A DNA stretch of 64,000 bases from Flemingiibacterium sp964430755. Lineage in GTDB: Bacteria; Bacillota; Clostridia; Oscillospirales; CAG-272. A model generated the notes under the pieces. It was given only the letters and a program-made list of their open reading frames with translations. It was not told the DNA's origin and did no database searches. This document shows, in pieces, positions 25,815 through 35,233 of this stretch (positions are counted from its first letter, which is position 1; each line of letters opens with the position of its first letter). The translations under genes and the position numbers were made by a program. Where the stretch lies: positions 1 to 64,000 of the forward strand of contig CAYSFT010000004.1 of the NCBI GenBank assembly GCA_964430755.1, given 5' to 3'.

Positions 25815-26893
25815 TCAGCCTTACCGCACCTTTCACACGTGCTGCAGGCGTCGAGTTCTTCCCCCGTGACTTTGCCGTCACGAAAATCACGCACGATTCT
25901 GTTTTCATACATGGAGTATTTTTTCTTTTTGAAGAAGAACAGAAATTTATGCTTTATAACCCACCATGCCGGCTTCCATATATATTTGTGCATTGCAGGA
26001 GAAACCGAGCCGATCATCCAGCAGTTTCGCTCGCAACAGCGTACCTTTTTTCGTACATTTTCTGCCGCTTCGCTGTTCCAGAGCTCATCCCATGTCTGCG
26101 TATTAAGGTTGCCCATGACCTCCTTTTCCTTTGTTCCGTTACAGGGCATAACGTCGCCGAACGGGTCAATGAAAAAGGTGTCGAAGCTCATGTCGCAGGG
26201 TAAGAGACGCTTCCTGCTGAAAATATAGTTGATCAGTCCGTGATTGAAATATGCACGGAACCATTTTTTGGGGCTGTTTGAAGAAAGGAGCTTATTTACG
26301 AGATCCTCAAAATTCTGTGCTACCGCAAGGCGGTCGTGTATGATATTGTTTGACTCAACAAAATAGAAGCTGTTGTGAAGTGACGCTGTTGCAAACTCCA
26401 TGTCAAGCTCGTTTGAAATATCGTAAAGTGCGACAAGATCGGGAGCGTTTCTGTCCTGAACGGTCATTCCGAAGCCAACGTCCTTCATTCCCATTTCTTT
26501 AAGGGTTTTCAGTGTGGTGTAGCCTTTATTGAAGCCGTCGTCAAGACCGCGGATCTCGTTGTTCGTTTCTTCAAGTCCTTCAATGGAGATTCTTATTCCA
26601 ACCTCAGGGAACTCCTTGCAGAGCGCGACGATTCTGTCTGTGAAAAAGCCGTTTGTTGAAATAACGATGCGCTCGCTCTTTTTGTAAAGCTCACGAACAA
26701 TGTCGGCTAAATCTTCTCTGATAAAGGGCTCTCCGCCGGTGATATTTGTGAAATACATTTCGGGAAGCTTTCGTATCGTTTCAAGCGAAATTTCTTCCTC
26801 GGGCTTTGACGGAACCTTATATCTGTTGCACATCGTGCACTTGGCGTTACAGCGGTATGTAACAATGACTGTGCCGTTAAGTTTCTTTGACAT
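25811..26893 (-). CDS. Radical SAM/SPASM-like protein in the capsule locus
   Basis: About 360 residues from ATG 26893. The frame runs back to a TTG at 26965 that would overlap the upstream stop, and neither start has a convincing ribosome site. The radical SAM cluster motif is TYRCNAKCTMC (CxxxCxxC), followed by NITGGEPF (the SAM-binding GGE). A C-terminal Cys-rich region (LLPCDMSF, DVMPCNG, RCCERNCW) resembles a SPASM or twitch auxiliary cluster domain, and the protein ends in CSTCERCGKAE. Radical SAM/SPASM proteins modify peptides or sugars. Placed among five glycosyltransferases, it may modify a sugar of the repeat unit or a carrier-linked group; that is inference. Confidence 0.82.
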   Translation of the reverse strand: MSKKLNGTVIVTYRCNAKCTMCNRYKVPSKPEEEISLETIRKLPEMYFTNITGGEPFIREDLADIVRELYKKSERIVISTNGFFTDRIVALCKEFPEVGIRISIEGLEETNNEIRGLDDGFNKGYTTLKTLKEMGMKDVGFGMTVQDRNAPDLVALYDISNELDMEFATASLHNSFYFVESNNIIHDRLAVAQNFEDLVNKLLSSNSPKKWFRAYFNHGLINYIFSRKRLLPCDMSFDTFFIDPFGDVMPCNGTKEKEVMGNLNTQTWDELWNSEAAENVRKKVRCCERNCWMIGSVSPAMHKYIWKPAWWVIKHKFLFFFKKKKYSMYENRIVRDFRDGKVTGEELDACSTCERCGKAE

Positions 26894-26961
26894 TTTAACA
26901 GTTTTGCCATTCGCGGCATCGGACCTTGTGTTCCGCGAAATGCTTCCTTTCGTTCGTATTG

Positions 26962-28134
26962 TCAACTCGTGAATTTTGCTTTATAGTCTGAGGCGATTTT
27001 AGACCATCCGTAACGGTTTTCGACGGTTTCGCGCACCGTTTTCGAGAGAATCGCCTGCTTTTCGGGGATCAAAATCTCATTTTTCAGCTTTTCCGAGAAG
27101 TCCTTGGCGGATGAATATTTTATGCAGCTGTCCGCAAGCTCAAACTGAAGGGTATCGGGTATCATAACGGGAACGCCCGCAGACATTGCCTCTATGATGA
27201 CAAGCGAAAATCCCTCTGCCTTTGATGGGAAAATCATTGCCGATGCGAGGTTATATACCTCGTTGATCTGAGCACCCGGGCGAAGCTCGCCAAGATAAAT
27301 GATCTGACCGGAAATACCGTTTTTTTCGGCAAAATCGGTTATGGATGCCTGATATTCCTCCGAAATAATTCCGCCTGCATAGCAGAAAACGGCATCCTTG
27401 TTTTCCTTTAATAAATCAAGCAAAAGCTCCACAGCGCCAAGCTGGTTTTTACGATCACAAACCGAGCCAACCTGCACAAACACGGTTTTTCCGTTAAGGT
27501 TATATTTGTCAAGCGGCTTCGGCTCCATTGGGTAGTATACATCCGTGTTAACGCCGTTGTCGATCAAGTGAACGCGCTCGGGCGATGCTTCGGAATGTGA
27601 AATGATATTGCTCTTTGTGTTTTCGTTAAGGACAAAGATGAGATCTGCGTGCTTTAAGCAGTAAAGCTCCTGAAAGTAACGCTTTTTTATGTCGCCTGCA
27701 ATTTCATCCCAAGCACCGTGCCATATATACGAGTGGACGGTGTAAGCGACGGTTGCCTTCTTCATGAGCTTTTTCGGGATAAGCTTCAGGGCGAAAAAGA
27801 GATTGTACTGATTATGAAAATGGAGAACGATTTTTTCGTCAGACGCCTTTAATATGCGCTTCAGATGCTTTGCGAGAGCGATTGAATAGACAACCCTTTT
27901 AAGCTTATGCATGATTCCGAGGCTGACGTCAGTCTTTGTGAACTTTGCTGGAACGCTCACCTCGTTTATCGGCAGATCTGTTGCGGCACGGTTTTCTGCC
28001 TTTATGTCGATTATCTCAACCTTGTCGCCGTTTTTTAGGAACGAACGTGTCAATTCCTCAACGACGATTTCGGTCGCCGCACCCATCTGTGCCGGTATTG
28101 GCGTATATCCTGTTCCTATTTCATATATCTTCAT
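26962..28134 (-). CDS. Glycosyltransferase family 4
   Basis: About 390 residues from ATG 28134 (MKIYEIGTGYTPIPAQMGAATE), which has GGTGA 8 bases upstream; an in-frame GTG lies at 28146. The donor lobe shows TVFVQVGSVCDRKNQ and the GT4 signature FPSKAEGFSLVIIEAMSAGVPVM (E..F....EA...G.P). It follows the preceding GT4 gene by about 4 bases. It is one of three consecutive GT4 genes, as expected for a repeat unit of several sugars. Confidence 0.87.
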   Translation of the reverse strand: MKIYEIGTGYTPIPAQMGAATEIVVEELTRSFLKNGDKVEIIDIKAENRAATDLPINEVSVPAKFTKTDVSLGIMHKLKRVVYSIALAKHLKRILKASDEKIVLHFHNQYNLFFALKLIPKKLMKKATVAYTVHSYIWHGAWDEIAGDIKKRYFQELYCLKHADLIFVLNENTKSNIISHSEASPERVHLIDNGVNTDVYYPMEPKPLDKYNLNGKTVFVQVGSVCDRKNQLGAVELLLDLLKENKDAVFCYAGGIISEEYQASITDFAEKNGISGQIIYLGELRPGAQINEVYNLASAMIFPSKAEGFSLVIIEAMSAGVPVMIPDTLQFELADSCIKYSSAKDFSEKLKNEILIPEKQAILSKTVRETVENRYGWSKIASDYKAKFTS

Positions 28135-28138
28135 AATC

Positions 28139-29335
28139 TCATTCACCGTAAATTTTCATGATTTTCCGGCAATATGTTTCCGGAGTTTCAAAAATTGCCT
28201 TTCTGCAGTTTTCGCTGTATTGGCTTATGATGCCCGGAGTTTCAAGGAAGTAACGCAGCTTTTTTTCGAGATCGTCCGCGTCACCGGGAGTGAAAACAAG
28301 CCCTGTTTTTTCCTCCTCTATAAGCTCGGGAATGCCTCCGATATCTGCTCCGATAACCGGTGTTCCGAGCGTTTGCGATTCGATGACGGAATAGGGCAGA
28401 TTTTCGTACATTTCCGACGGACAGACCGTGCAAAGTGCACCTGCGATAAGCTCGTCAAGCTCATCTCCCGTTTTGAAGCCGACAAATTCGGCGTTTTTAA
28501 CCTTTGCGATTTCCGGCTCTGCCTCACCGTAACCGGCAAAAACAAAGCGAGTGTCCGGCATACGCTCTGCTGCCTTGAGAAGCGTCAGCGTTCCCTTGTC
28601 GCGGCTGAGGTGACCAAACTCGAGGACATAACTACCCTTTGCCGCTGCCTTTTTTGTTTGCGGCTCGATGAAATTGTGTATTGCAACGGTTTTTTCGGCA
28701 AATCGTGGGTCAGTGTCGATTTTTGATTTCAGAAATTTCGACGGGCAGATTATCGTGTCAATACATTTATATGCTTTTCTATGCTTCCAATAGTAGGCCT
28801 CGATTGTTGCCAAAAGACTTTTGAGGCGTGAATTTTTCATACATTTTGTTCTGACGCAGTGTGTATAGTTGCCGCCGAGACATTTTTCGCAGATCTGTAT
28901 ATCACAGTCGAAAAGTCCGTGACTCGGGCAGACAAGCTGATAATCGTGTGCGGTATATACAAGCTTTACTTGGCGTCCTGTTTTGCGCCGATATGAGTCA
29001 AGCGCGAGTATTATGCTCGGCGTCAGATGAAAATGGATATTATTGAGGTGAACAACATCCGGCTCGAAGCTATACAGGATTTTTTTCATTTTACGCCTTG
29101 CTTCGGCGGAATATATAATTCGGAAGGGCGCCGTCAGATTTTTGAGTGTACCCTTGCCGAAATCCATGTCGGTTACATATTGACCGATGGAATTTCCCTC
29201 AGTGTTTGCACTGTTTTCAAGACCAAAATATTCAACCTCATGACCATGACCTTTTAATGTGTTTCCGAGGTTGAAAACATAAGTTTCCGCGCCTCCCTTT
29301 GGATAAAGAAACTTATTTACGAGAAGCACCTTCAT
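28139..29335 (-). CDS. Glycosyltransferase family 4
   Basis: 398 residues from ATG 29335 (MKVLLVNKFLYPKGGAETYV); the open frame extends to 29371, but this is the usual GT4 start. The glycine-rich acceptor loop PKGGAETYV is followed by GHLSRDKGTL and the donor motif MYENLPYSVIESQTLGTPVIG. Cysteines in a loop near residues 140-165 (FDCDIQICEKCLGGNYTHC) may bind a metal, a feature of some GT4 members. It overlaps the upstream gene by 23 bases. Confidence 0.87.
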   Translation of the reverse strand: MKVLLVNKFLYPKGGAETYVFNLGNTLKGHGHEVEYFGLENSANTEGNSIGQYVTDMDFGKGTLKNLTAPFRIIYSAEARRKMKKILYSFEPDVVHLNNIHFHLTPSIILALDSYRRKTGRQVKLVYTAHDYQLVCPSHGLFDCDIQICEKCLGGNYTHCVRTKCMKNSRLKSLLATIEAYYWKHRKAYKCIDTIICPSKFLKSKIDTDPRFAEKTVAIHNFIEPQTKKAAAKGSYVLEFGHLSRDKGTLTLLKAAERMPDTRFVFAGYGEAEPEIAKVKNAEFVGFKTGDELDELIAGALCTVCPSEMYENLPYSVIESQTLGTPVIGADIGGIPELIEEEKTGLVFTPGDADDLEKKLRYFLETPGIISQYSENCRKAIFETPETYCRKIMKIYGE

Positions 29336-30509
29336 ATTCTGTTTCCTCCGCAGGGGCATTGAGGCTGTCATCCGTTTTTACTCCGTATAAGTTCAATGTA
29401 CGGGCGGTTACCTCGTCCCAGCTGTATTTTTTGCAGATGTAATCTGCGGCGTTTGCTTTGTATTCAAAAACGGCTTTGGGATCGTCGCAGAGCGTCTGCA
29501 GCTTATCTGCAAGGTCCATGATATCGCCTTTTTTGAAGGTTACGCCGTGATCCTCGATAACTGTTGCGCATTCGGGTATATTTGAGGTCAGACAGCAGTT
29601 ACCATAGCTCATTGCTTCAAGCAGACTCAGCGGCATTCCCTCAAGGTCGGAGGGAAGAACGTACACATATGAATTGCTGTAAAGCTCTTCAAGCTTTTTA
29701 CCCTGGATAAATCCGGTGAAAATGATACGCGGATCATCGCCTGCGAGAGACTTTAATTCGTTCTGATAGTCCTGTGTGTCGGATGAACCGCCGGCGATTA
29801 CAAGCTTTTTGTCTGTGTGAAGCGTTTTAAAAGCTTTAATTAAATATGTAACACCTTTCTCCGGAACCAATCTTCCGAGGAAAAGTATATATTCGTCTTT
29901 TTTGAGTCCATGCTTCTCTGTGATTATATCAGGGAGCAGTACATTTGGACGTGTGACACCGTTCGGGATGAAAACGGTTTCGCGACGGTATGTATCGTAA
30001 AAATAATTCTTCACGTTTTCGCTGAGAACAATAATCTCATCGGCGTGACGCACGGCGCATTTTTCGCCGGATTTTATGTACCATGAAGCGAATTTACCCC
30101 ATTTTGCACGCTGATGGTCAAGTCCGTGAATCGTGGCGATACATTTTTTTCCGAAAAGCTTCGGCAGCCACAGCATCGCACACGGTCCTTCCGCGTGAAA
30201 ATGTACAACATCGTACCGTCCGAATGCCGCCTTGAGCGCGGCTGAAAATGAGGCTGTCATCGCGGCGAGCCCTTTTTTGTCGATAGTGAGCACGGTTTTT
30301 AATCGGATACCGTTATATTCACCCTGCTTTGCTGTATCATATTCCGTTCCGCTGACGTGGTGACCGCCGCGGTTATAGCAGGTGACACTGTGACCCGATT
30401 TTACCATTCGTGAAGCAAGCTCGGAAACGACAATTTCAATTCCGCCCTCGCGTGACGGGATTCTTTTGTGACCGAGCATCGCTATTTTAAGTTTTTTTGT
30501 TTCCGGCAT
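29313..30509 (-). CDS. Glycosyltransferase family 4 (rhamnosyltransferase-like)
   Basis: 398 residues. The N-terminus IAMLGHKRIPSREGGIEIVV matches the subgroup that includes streptococcal and lactococcal rhamnosyl- or glucosyltransferases of capsule loci. The donor lobe has FLGRLVPEKGV and LPSDLEGMPLSLLEAMSYGN. Its ATG overlaps the TAA of the initiating transferase (TAATG), so it may add the second sugar. Sugar identity is not established. Confidence 0.87.
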   Translation of the reverse strand: MPETKKLKIAMLGHKRIPSREGGIEIVVSELASRMVKSGHSVTCYNRGGHHVSGTEYDTAKQGEYNGIRLKTVLTIDKKGLAAMTASFSAALKAAFGRYDVVHFHAEGPCAMLWLPKLFGKKCIATIHGLDHQRAKWGKFASWYIKSGEKCAVRHADEIIVLSENVKNYFYDTYRRETVFIPNGVTRPNVLLPDIITEKHGLKKDEYILFLGRLVPEKGVTYLIKAFKTLHTDKKLVIAGGSSDTQDYQNELKSLAGDDPRIIFTGFIQGKKLEELYSNSYVYVLPSDLEGMPLSLLEAMSYGNCCLTSNIPECATVIEDHGVTFKKGDIMDLADKLQTLCDDPKAVFEYKANAADYICKKYSWDEVTARTLNLYGVKTDDSLNAPAEETEYEGASRK

Positions 30510-31207
30510 TACTGTCCCTCCGAGCCGAATACAACGCCGGCTGTTTTAAAGAGGATCACAATATCTGTTTTCATGCTGCGTTCAGCTATGTATTTCATAT
30601 CCCAACCGAGCCATTCATCAAAGGAAAGACTGTTGCGGCTTGGCTGAACCTGCCAATAACAGGTGATACCCGGCTGAACTGAAAGTCTTCGCATCTGCTC
30701 GGGAGTATAGAGTGCAACCTCACGCGGAAGCGGCGGTCGCGGACCGACCATGCTCATGTCGCCTTTCAGTACATTCCAAAGCTGAGGAAGCTCGTCTACG
30801 CTTGTCCTTCTGATGAATTTGCCGAAGCGGGTGATTCGCGGATCGTCCTTCATCTTGAATGCAGGCCCTTCCATCTCATTTTTTTCGAGCAGGGAATCGA
30901 GCATCTTTTCTGCATTCGGAACCATGGAGCGGAATTTATAGAATTTGAAGGTCTTCCCGTCCTTGCCGACTCTCTGCTGTGAATATATCGGCGAGGCGCC
31001 GGGACTGTCTATAACGATTATAAGCGCGATTATGAGAAGCGGCAGAAGAAGAATTATAAGCCCGAAAATCGCGCAGAAGATATCAAAGCATCTTTTGAAA
31101 AAAAGATAGGATTTTTTATTGTTTATTTTTATATCGGGGGCATTATCAGAGACATTTGTCTTTGTCGCCTGTGTGGAATCAGTGGCGGTGATTTCATTGG
31201 TGGCCAA
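30509..31207 (-). CDS. Initiating undecaprenyl-phosphate sugar-1-phosphate transferase
   Basis: 232 residues. It begins at a TTG (31207) with AGGGAG 10 bases upstream; no ATG is available before the conserved domain. One hydrophobic helix (about residues 38-65) is followed by the Bacterial sugar transferase domain: FKFYKFRSM, DPRITRFGKFIRRTSVDELPQ, GDMSMVGPRPPLPREV and QPGITCYWQV. It transfers a sugar phosphate to undecaprenyl phosphate at the inner membrane face, starting the repeat unit. It lacks the long N-terminal region of WbaP-type enzymes, so it is the short EpsL/WecA-independent type. Confidence 0.93.
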   Translation of the reverse strand: MATNEITATDSTQATKTNVSDNAPDIKINNKKSYLFFKRCFDIFCAIFGLIILLLPLLIIALIIVIDSPGASPIYSQQRVGKDGKTFKFYKFRSMVPNAEKMLDSLLEKNEMEGPAFKMKDDPRITRFGKFIRRTSVDELPQLWNVLKGDMSMVGPRPPLPREVALYTPEQMRRLSVQPGITCYWQVQPSRNSLSFDEWLGWDMKYIAERSMKTDIVILFKTAGVVFGSEGQ

Positions 31208-31285
31208 GATGGATCATCTCCCTGCTTTATATTTTTGTCTGAATTATTCATAAGTCGTTGCAGTTATCCTTTTACTTGCGAGTTA

Positions 31286-32278
31286 TTAGTTTTTTGGCTC
31301 GTAAAAATTCTCAACAACGGTCTTTTCAATAGAATCTCTGTTGGGATAGAATTCCATGAACTTTTCTTCAACGCGGAAACTGCCTTCTATATCGTTTATA
31401 CCGACGAACTCATATTCTGAGAATTTTTTTGCGAGATCTTGAAGTCGTGTCACTGAACAATCGGAAATGATATAGTCTGACATTGCAAGTGAGGCGTTGA
31501 TGATAAATTCTTCGTCGTTCTCAAAGCACTCAATGTATTTTTCGTACAGCGCATTTATATACTGCTGCTGACGCTCCATTCGCGTGCTGTTGCTGCTGTC
31601 TTCGAGCCCGTATCTTGTTCGTACATAGTGAAGTGCCTGTTCGCTGTTCAACGTGACTTTTTCGCCCTTTATAAGGGTTTCGTCAATTTCCGTGAAGTCA
31701 TCGAGTACCGTCACCTCAACGCCGCCGACAAGGTCATTCATAACGGCGACAGAATCCATCGAAAGTGAAATATAGTGGTTGACTTTCATTCCGAGAAGCA
31801 GGTCTGAAACAGCATCCGCTGTGTTTCGGCAGCTGACATCTCTGCCGTTTCCGTATGTGTGCGCGAGTGCGATCTGCTTTACAACAGAGTCAACTCTGTT
31901 TCCGGCAACACCGAGAACATTCACATTTGCCATTGAGTCACGGTTGATGTGTATTGCACTGCATTTTTTTGCTTCGTTGTCAAAAACAAACAGCATCAGA
32001 AAGTCCGCCTGCTGATTATTATTGTAAGAATCGTTTTCAATGGTACTCTCGGTTTTGTCAAGACCCATGACGAGGAAGGTTTCAATATTATCCTTCAAAA
32101 TATATTTATGTTTGCCGTAAGTCCTTGTGCTTTCAATGGTCTCATGCTCCGGAAAAAGCCCCTGATGCTTTTCCCATGCTCTCAAAAAGAAGAGGGCGGC
32201 GAGAATGAGAATAACAATTGAAATCGCAATAAGCCCATATTTGAAATATTTACTTTTGTCAGTCGATGTCTTTCCCAT
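31286..32278 (-). CDS. LytR-CpsA-Psr (LCP) family wall-polymer ligase
   Basis: 330 residues with one N-terminal membrane anchor (about 14-32) and an extracytoplasmic LCP domain. Visible signatures are FLVMGLD, the HINRDSM basic-acidic motif that binds pyrophosphate, and ALHYVRTRYGLEDSS, followed by the R.ERQQQ helix. LCP proteins attach undecaprenyl-linked polymers to peptidoglycan, so this is the likely enzyme that anchors the polysaccharide to the wall. It sits between a small surface protein and the initiating transferase. Confidence 0.92.
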   Translation of the reverse strand: MGKTSTDKSKYFKYGLIAISIVILILAALFFLRAWEKHQGLFPEHETIESTRTYGKHKYILKDNIETFLVMGLDKTESTIENDSYNNNQQADFLMLFVFDNEAKKCSAIHINRDSMANVNVLGVAGNRVDSVVKQIALAHTYGNGRDVSCRNTADAVSDLLLGMKVNHYISLSMDSVAVMNDLVGGVEVTVLDDFTEIDETLIKGEKVTLNSEQALHYVRTRYGLEDSSNSTRMERQQQYINALYEKYIECFENDEEFIINASLAMSDYIISDCSVTRLQDLAKKFSEYEFVGINDIEGSFRVEEKFMEFYPNRDSIEKTVVENFYEPKN

Positions 32279-32301
32279 TTCTCACTGCCTCCGTATAATT
32301 A

Positions 32302-32964
32302 TTAGTGACTCTTCTTCTTGCTCTTAACTGCGAAAAACAGAAGAATGAGCGCTATAACCGCAATGATAATCGCATAAATTGCTGCGTTTGAGGGGCTCTC
32401 GTTTACGGGCTCTCCGGTGTTTACAACGATTGCAAAGGGAGAAAACTCCTTTGCGTCAAATTCGAGATGATCGCCGTTATGAGTAACTTCGGCACCCTCA
32501 ACGATAGTCCATTCGTCGTTATAATAGTGGAGCAGGCAGACAAAATGCTCGAGGGTTTCTGCCTTGAGGACGATGTCGAAATGACCGTGTCCATCGTGAT
32601 CGCCGCAATATGTGGAGGAAATATCGAACATATCGCTGACTGCAAGGTTTGTAACATCAACGTCGTTGTCATTTGCAATAGCTTGGAGCTTTTCATTGAG
32701 TTTGCTGAGGTCGGGGTTTTCCTTGATGTTTTTGTATGCTTCTTCAAGCTTTGTTCGCTTTTCATCGGTGAGTTTTTCTCTGTCTGCATATGCGGTGATT
32801 AAGATCTGCGCGAGGCAATCTTCGGCAGCGTTCTCACCGCTTATGAGTTCGGGAGACTGGTTATTTGAGGGACTCTGAATGAATCCGCCGTTTTCGGCGA
32901 GGAGGGATACACTCATGCTAAGAAGCATGGCAAGTGTGAGACAAAAGATGATGATTTTTTTCAT
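32302..32964 (-). CDS. Small surface protein with signal peptide and C-terminal membrane anchor
   Basis: 220 residues. Signal peptide (MKKIIIFCLTLAMLLSMSVS), a helical middle rich in charged residues (about 45-110), a beta-region ending in KEFSPFAIVVNTGE, and a C-terminal helix followed by KSKKKSH. The helix-plus-basic-tail resembles a sorting signal, but no LPXTG-like motif precedes it (sequence there is NESPSNAAI), so it is probably simply membrane-anchored. The SPFAIVV segment is common near the C-terminus of clostridial surface proteins. Its position between cpsB and the LCP gene suggests a role in polymer assembly or attachment. Confidence 0.75.
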   Translation of the reverse strand: MKKIIIFCLTLAMLLSMSVSLLAENGGFIQSPSNNQSPELISGENAAEDCLAQILITAYADREKLTDEKRTKLEEAYKNIKENPDLSKLNEKLQAIANDNDVDVTNLAVSDMFDISSTYCGDHDGHGHFDIVLKAETLEHFVCLLHYYNDEWTIVEGAEVTHNGDHLEFDAKEFSPFAIVVNTGEPVNESPSNAAIYAIIIAVIALILLFFAVKSKKKSH

Positions 32965-32991
32965 TGTTGGGGTTCTCCTTATTTAAATTTT

Positions 32992-33687
32992 TTAAATCAA
33001 ATCGAGCAGGGAATACCCATACTCGCTAAAATTGTCGATAAATTCGATGTCCGTTTTTTTTCGGATGTACTGAAATGCTTCGCGCAAAAGAGGCGGACGG
33101 TGCTTTACGCTGTGACAGTCGGAACCGATCATGTGTATTTTACCGCTTACAAGAAAGGCTGCTGCGCGCCGTCTTGAGGTGAATTCGGTGAAGACGCTTG
33201 CGTTCACCTGCATCAGTATGCCGGCTTCGTAAAGCTTACTCCACGTTTGCTCGGTCTGGAGGTTCAAATATCGGTCAATATGTGCAAGAATGAGTTTGAC
33301 GTTTCCTGCTGACTGAATTGATATAAGCTCGCGCACGGTGTAATCCGTCCACCGTTCCGTCGGCATTTCAAGCAAAAGCAGTCTGCCGCCTTCAATACAG
33401 AGCCTGCTGAGTTCCGGGAGCTTTCCGATCCCTGCATAGTAGCGCACTTCTGCTCCGAGGAGTATTTTCGGCGCGTTTTCGGGGAGCAAGGCGAGGAGAC
33501 TTTCATATGATTTCCTGCGGCGCTCCAGAAAGTCGTTAACCGATTCGTCGTTGGCATAGAAATGCGGTGTTGCTACCACTGTGTCGATATCCTGCTCGGC
33601 TAACATACCGATCAGCGTCAGACTTTCGTCTTTGTCCTTGCTTCCGTCGTCAATTCCCGGAAGAATGTGCGTGTGCCAGTCTATCAT
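32992..33687 (-). CDS. cpsB: PHP-type protein tyrosine phosphatase CpsB/YwqE
   Basis: 231 residues. Metal-binding motifs of the PHP fold are visible: DWHTHILPGIDDG at the N-terminus, ATPHF near residue 40, GAEVRY, LAHIDRY near 137 and the C-terminal GSDCHS. Family members are Mn-dependent phosphatases that dephosphorylate the C-terminal tyrosine cluster of the partner BY-kinase and so cycle capsule assembly. It overlaps the kinase gene by 4 bases. Confidence 0.93.
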   Translation of the reverse strand: MIDWHTHILPGIDDGSKDKDESLTLIGMLAEQDIDTVVATPHFYANDESVNDFLERRRKSYESLLALLPENAPKILLGAEVRYYAGIGKLPELSRLCIEGGRLLLLEMPTERWTDYTVRELISIQSAGNVKLILAHIDRYLNLQTEQTWSKLYEAGILMQVNASVFTEFTSRRRAAAFLVSGKIHMIGSDCHSVKHRPPLLREAFQYIRKKTDIEFIDNFSEYGYSLLDLI

Positions 33688-34451
33688 GACTTTTTCTCTT
33701 TGGGAGTGCTCGAATAGTAACGGTAATACTTGTAGTATTTATAGCGTTTATACTTGCTGTAAGAGCCGCTTCCGGTTTTTGTTTCGTTCATGACGCAACC
33801 GAGCACCTTTACGTTTGAGAGCTTTAACTGTCTGAAGCAGTGCTCAAGCTCCTTTTTCTCGGTGTATTCCTCTCTGACAACGACGACCATTCCAGTGATG
33901 TAATTCGAGATTGCAACCGCATCGGAGACGATGTTTACGGGCGGCAGGTCAACGATAATATAGTCGAAATGCTCCTTGAGGGTGTTAAGTGCCGCTTCCA
34001 TTCTCTTTGAGCCGAGCAGCTCAGAGGGATTCGGAGGAATATCGCCTGAGGGAATTATGTACCATGTGTTCAGCATTTGGGACTGATAGTCGGACAGCTG
34101 CAGCGGAATCTTGTTCATGAGCACGTCTGTAAGTCCCGGCGAGCTTGGAATATCCATTTTCTTTGCAACGGACGGGATTCGCAGGTCACCGTCGATAAGC
34201 AGGACCTTACTTCCTTTTTCGGCGAGAACATATGAAAGGTTTACTGCCGTTGTTGACTTGCCCTCTCCCCTCATCGCGCTCGTTACGCCGATTACGGGAC
34301 ATTTTTCGCCCTCGGGAAGTGTGAAGTCGAGGTTGGCACGGATCAGCTTATACTGCTCTGTTGCTGTGAACTCAAGGTTTTTATGAAGTGTTTTCTTGTT
34401 TTCACTTTGAAACGGGAAATTCGAGAGGTGTTTTTTCTTTGTCATTTTCAT
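33684..34451 (-). CDS. cpsD: Capsule BY-kinase CpsD/CapB
   Basis: 255 residues, cytoplasmic. Walker A SAMRGEGKSTTAV near residue 55, Walker A' VLLIDGDLR, Walker B YIIVDLPP. The C-terminus is a tyrosine cluster (KYKRYKYYKYYRYY), the autophosphorylation site of this family. As in other Bacillota the kinase and its membrane activator (the next gene upstream, overlapping by 4 bases) are separate proteins. The pair controls polymerisation and chain length. Confidence 0.94.
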   Translation of the reverse strand: MKMTKKKHLSNFPFQSENKKTLHKNLEFTATEQYKLIRANLDFTLPEGEKCPVIGVTSAMRGEGKSTTAVNLSYVLAEKGSKVLLIDGDLRIPSVAKKMDIPSSPGLTDVLMNKIPLQLSDYQSQMLNTWYIIPSGDIPPNPSELLGSKRMEAALNTLKEHFDYIIVDLPPVNIVSDAVAISNYITGMVVVVREEYTEKKELEHCFRQLKLSNVKVLGCVMNETKTGSGSYSKYKRYKYYKYYRYYSSTPKEKKS

Positions 34452-35233
34452 ACTGCATCACCCCTTGTGGTGTCGTTCTTTTTGCTTTTCTGTGAATAGT
34501 AATAGTTGTATTTTTTGCCGCCGGTGTTCAGAAGGTCGGGCACCTTTCCGAGAATCGGATATTCGTAGTTGTTGAGTATGTAATCCTCATCGTGGACTGT
34601 GCCGTCGAGCAGAGCCATGACAATAATCACAACTATGCTTAAAAAGATTCCGAGCATCAGTCCGATTGCCGTATATTTTGTGATACTCGGCGCAACCTTT
34701 TCAAGCTCGGGAATTGCCGAGTCAACAACCTCCATCGAGGCACCGTCAATGATCTCCGAAATTCGCATCGGGAGAACCTCGGCGATCGTGTTCGCAATTT
34801 TTGCGGATTCATACGGATCCTCTGTCGTAACGGTGACGCGCATGATTTCGGTTTCGTTTGAGGGTGCATATGCAAGCATACTTGAGAGCTGCTTATATGT
34901 GTAATCAACATCTGCCTTTTCGATGATGCGCTCGAGTGTACTGCGGCTATCGAGGATGTCACCGTATGTACGTACAAGACTCTGTGCCGCAGTCAGCTCG
35001 GATGAGCTGATACTGAAGCTCGTATTTCCGAGGGAAAAGGAAGTGTTGTTGACATAGAGCTTTATTGATGAAGAATATGTCGGCGCGATGGCGAATGCTG
35101 AAACGGCAAAGCCTATCACCGCCGCAAGAAAGCCCGAAAGGGCAACAAGCCATGCTCTGCGCCATAAGGTTTTTAGGACATGAAGAATATCTATTGTATA
35201 ATATTCTTTGGTGGTTGTTTCTTGTTTTTCCAT
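34448..35233 (-). CDS. cpsC: Capsule chain-length/activator protein CpsC (Wzz family)
   Basis: 261 residues. Two membrane helices (about 28-52 and 175-200) flank an extracytoplasmic region, the standard Wzz/CapA layout; the cytoplasmic tail (HDEDYILNNYEYPILGKVP) contacts and activates the BY-kinase in characterised homologues. ATG 35233 lies 11 bases after AAGGAG. It is the first gene of the locus, with a promoter about 100 bases upstream. The tail also carries a YNYYY cluster. Confidence 0.92.
   Translation of the reverse strand: MEKQETTTKEYYTIDILHVLKTLWRRAWLVALSGFLAAVIGFAVSAFAIAPTYSSSIKLYVNNTSFSLGNTSFSISSSELTAAQSLVRTYGDILDSRSTLERIIEKADVDYTYKQLSSMLAYAPSNETEIMRVTVTTEDPYESAKIANTIAEVLPMRISEIIDGASMEVVDSAIPELEKVAPSITKYTAIGLMLGIFLSIVVIIVMALLDGTVHDEDYILNNYEYPILGKVPDLLNTGGKKYNYYYSQKSKKNDTTRGDAV

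Noticed and set aside
32302..32964. LPXTG-type sortase substrate
   Set aside because: The C-terminal helix and basic tail are present but there is no LPXTG-like motif before them.
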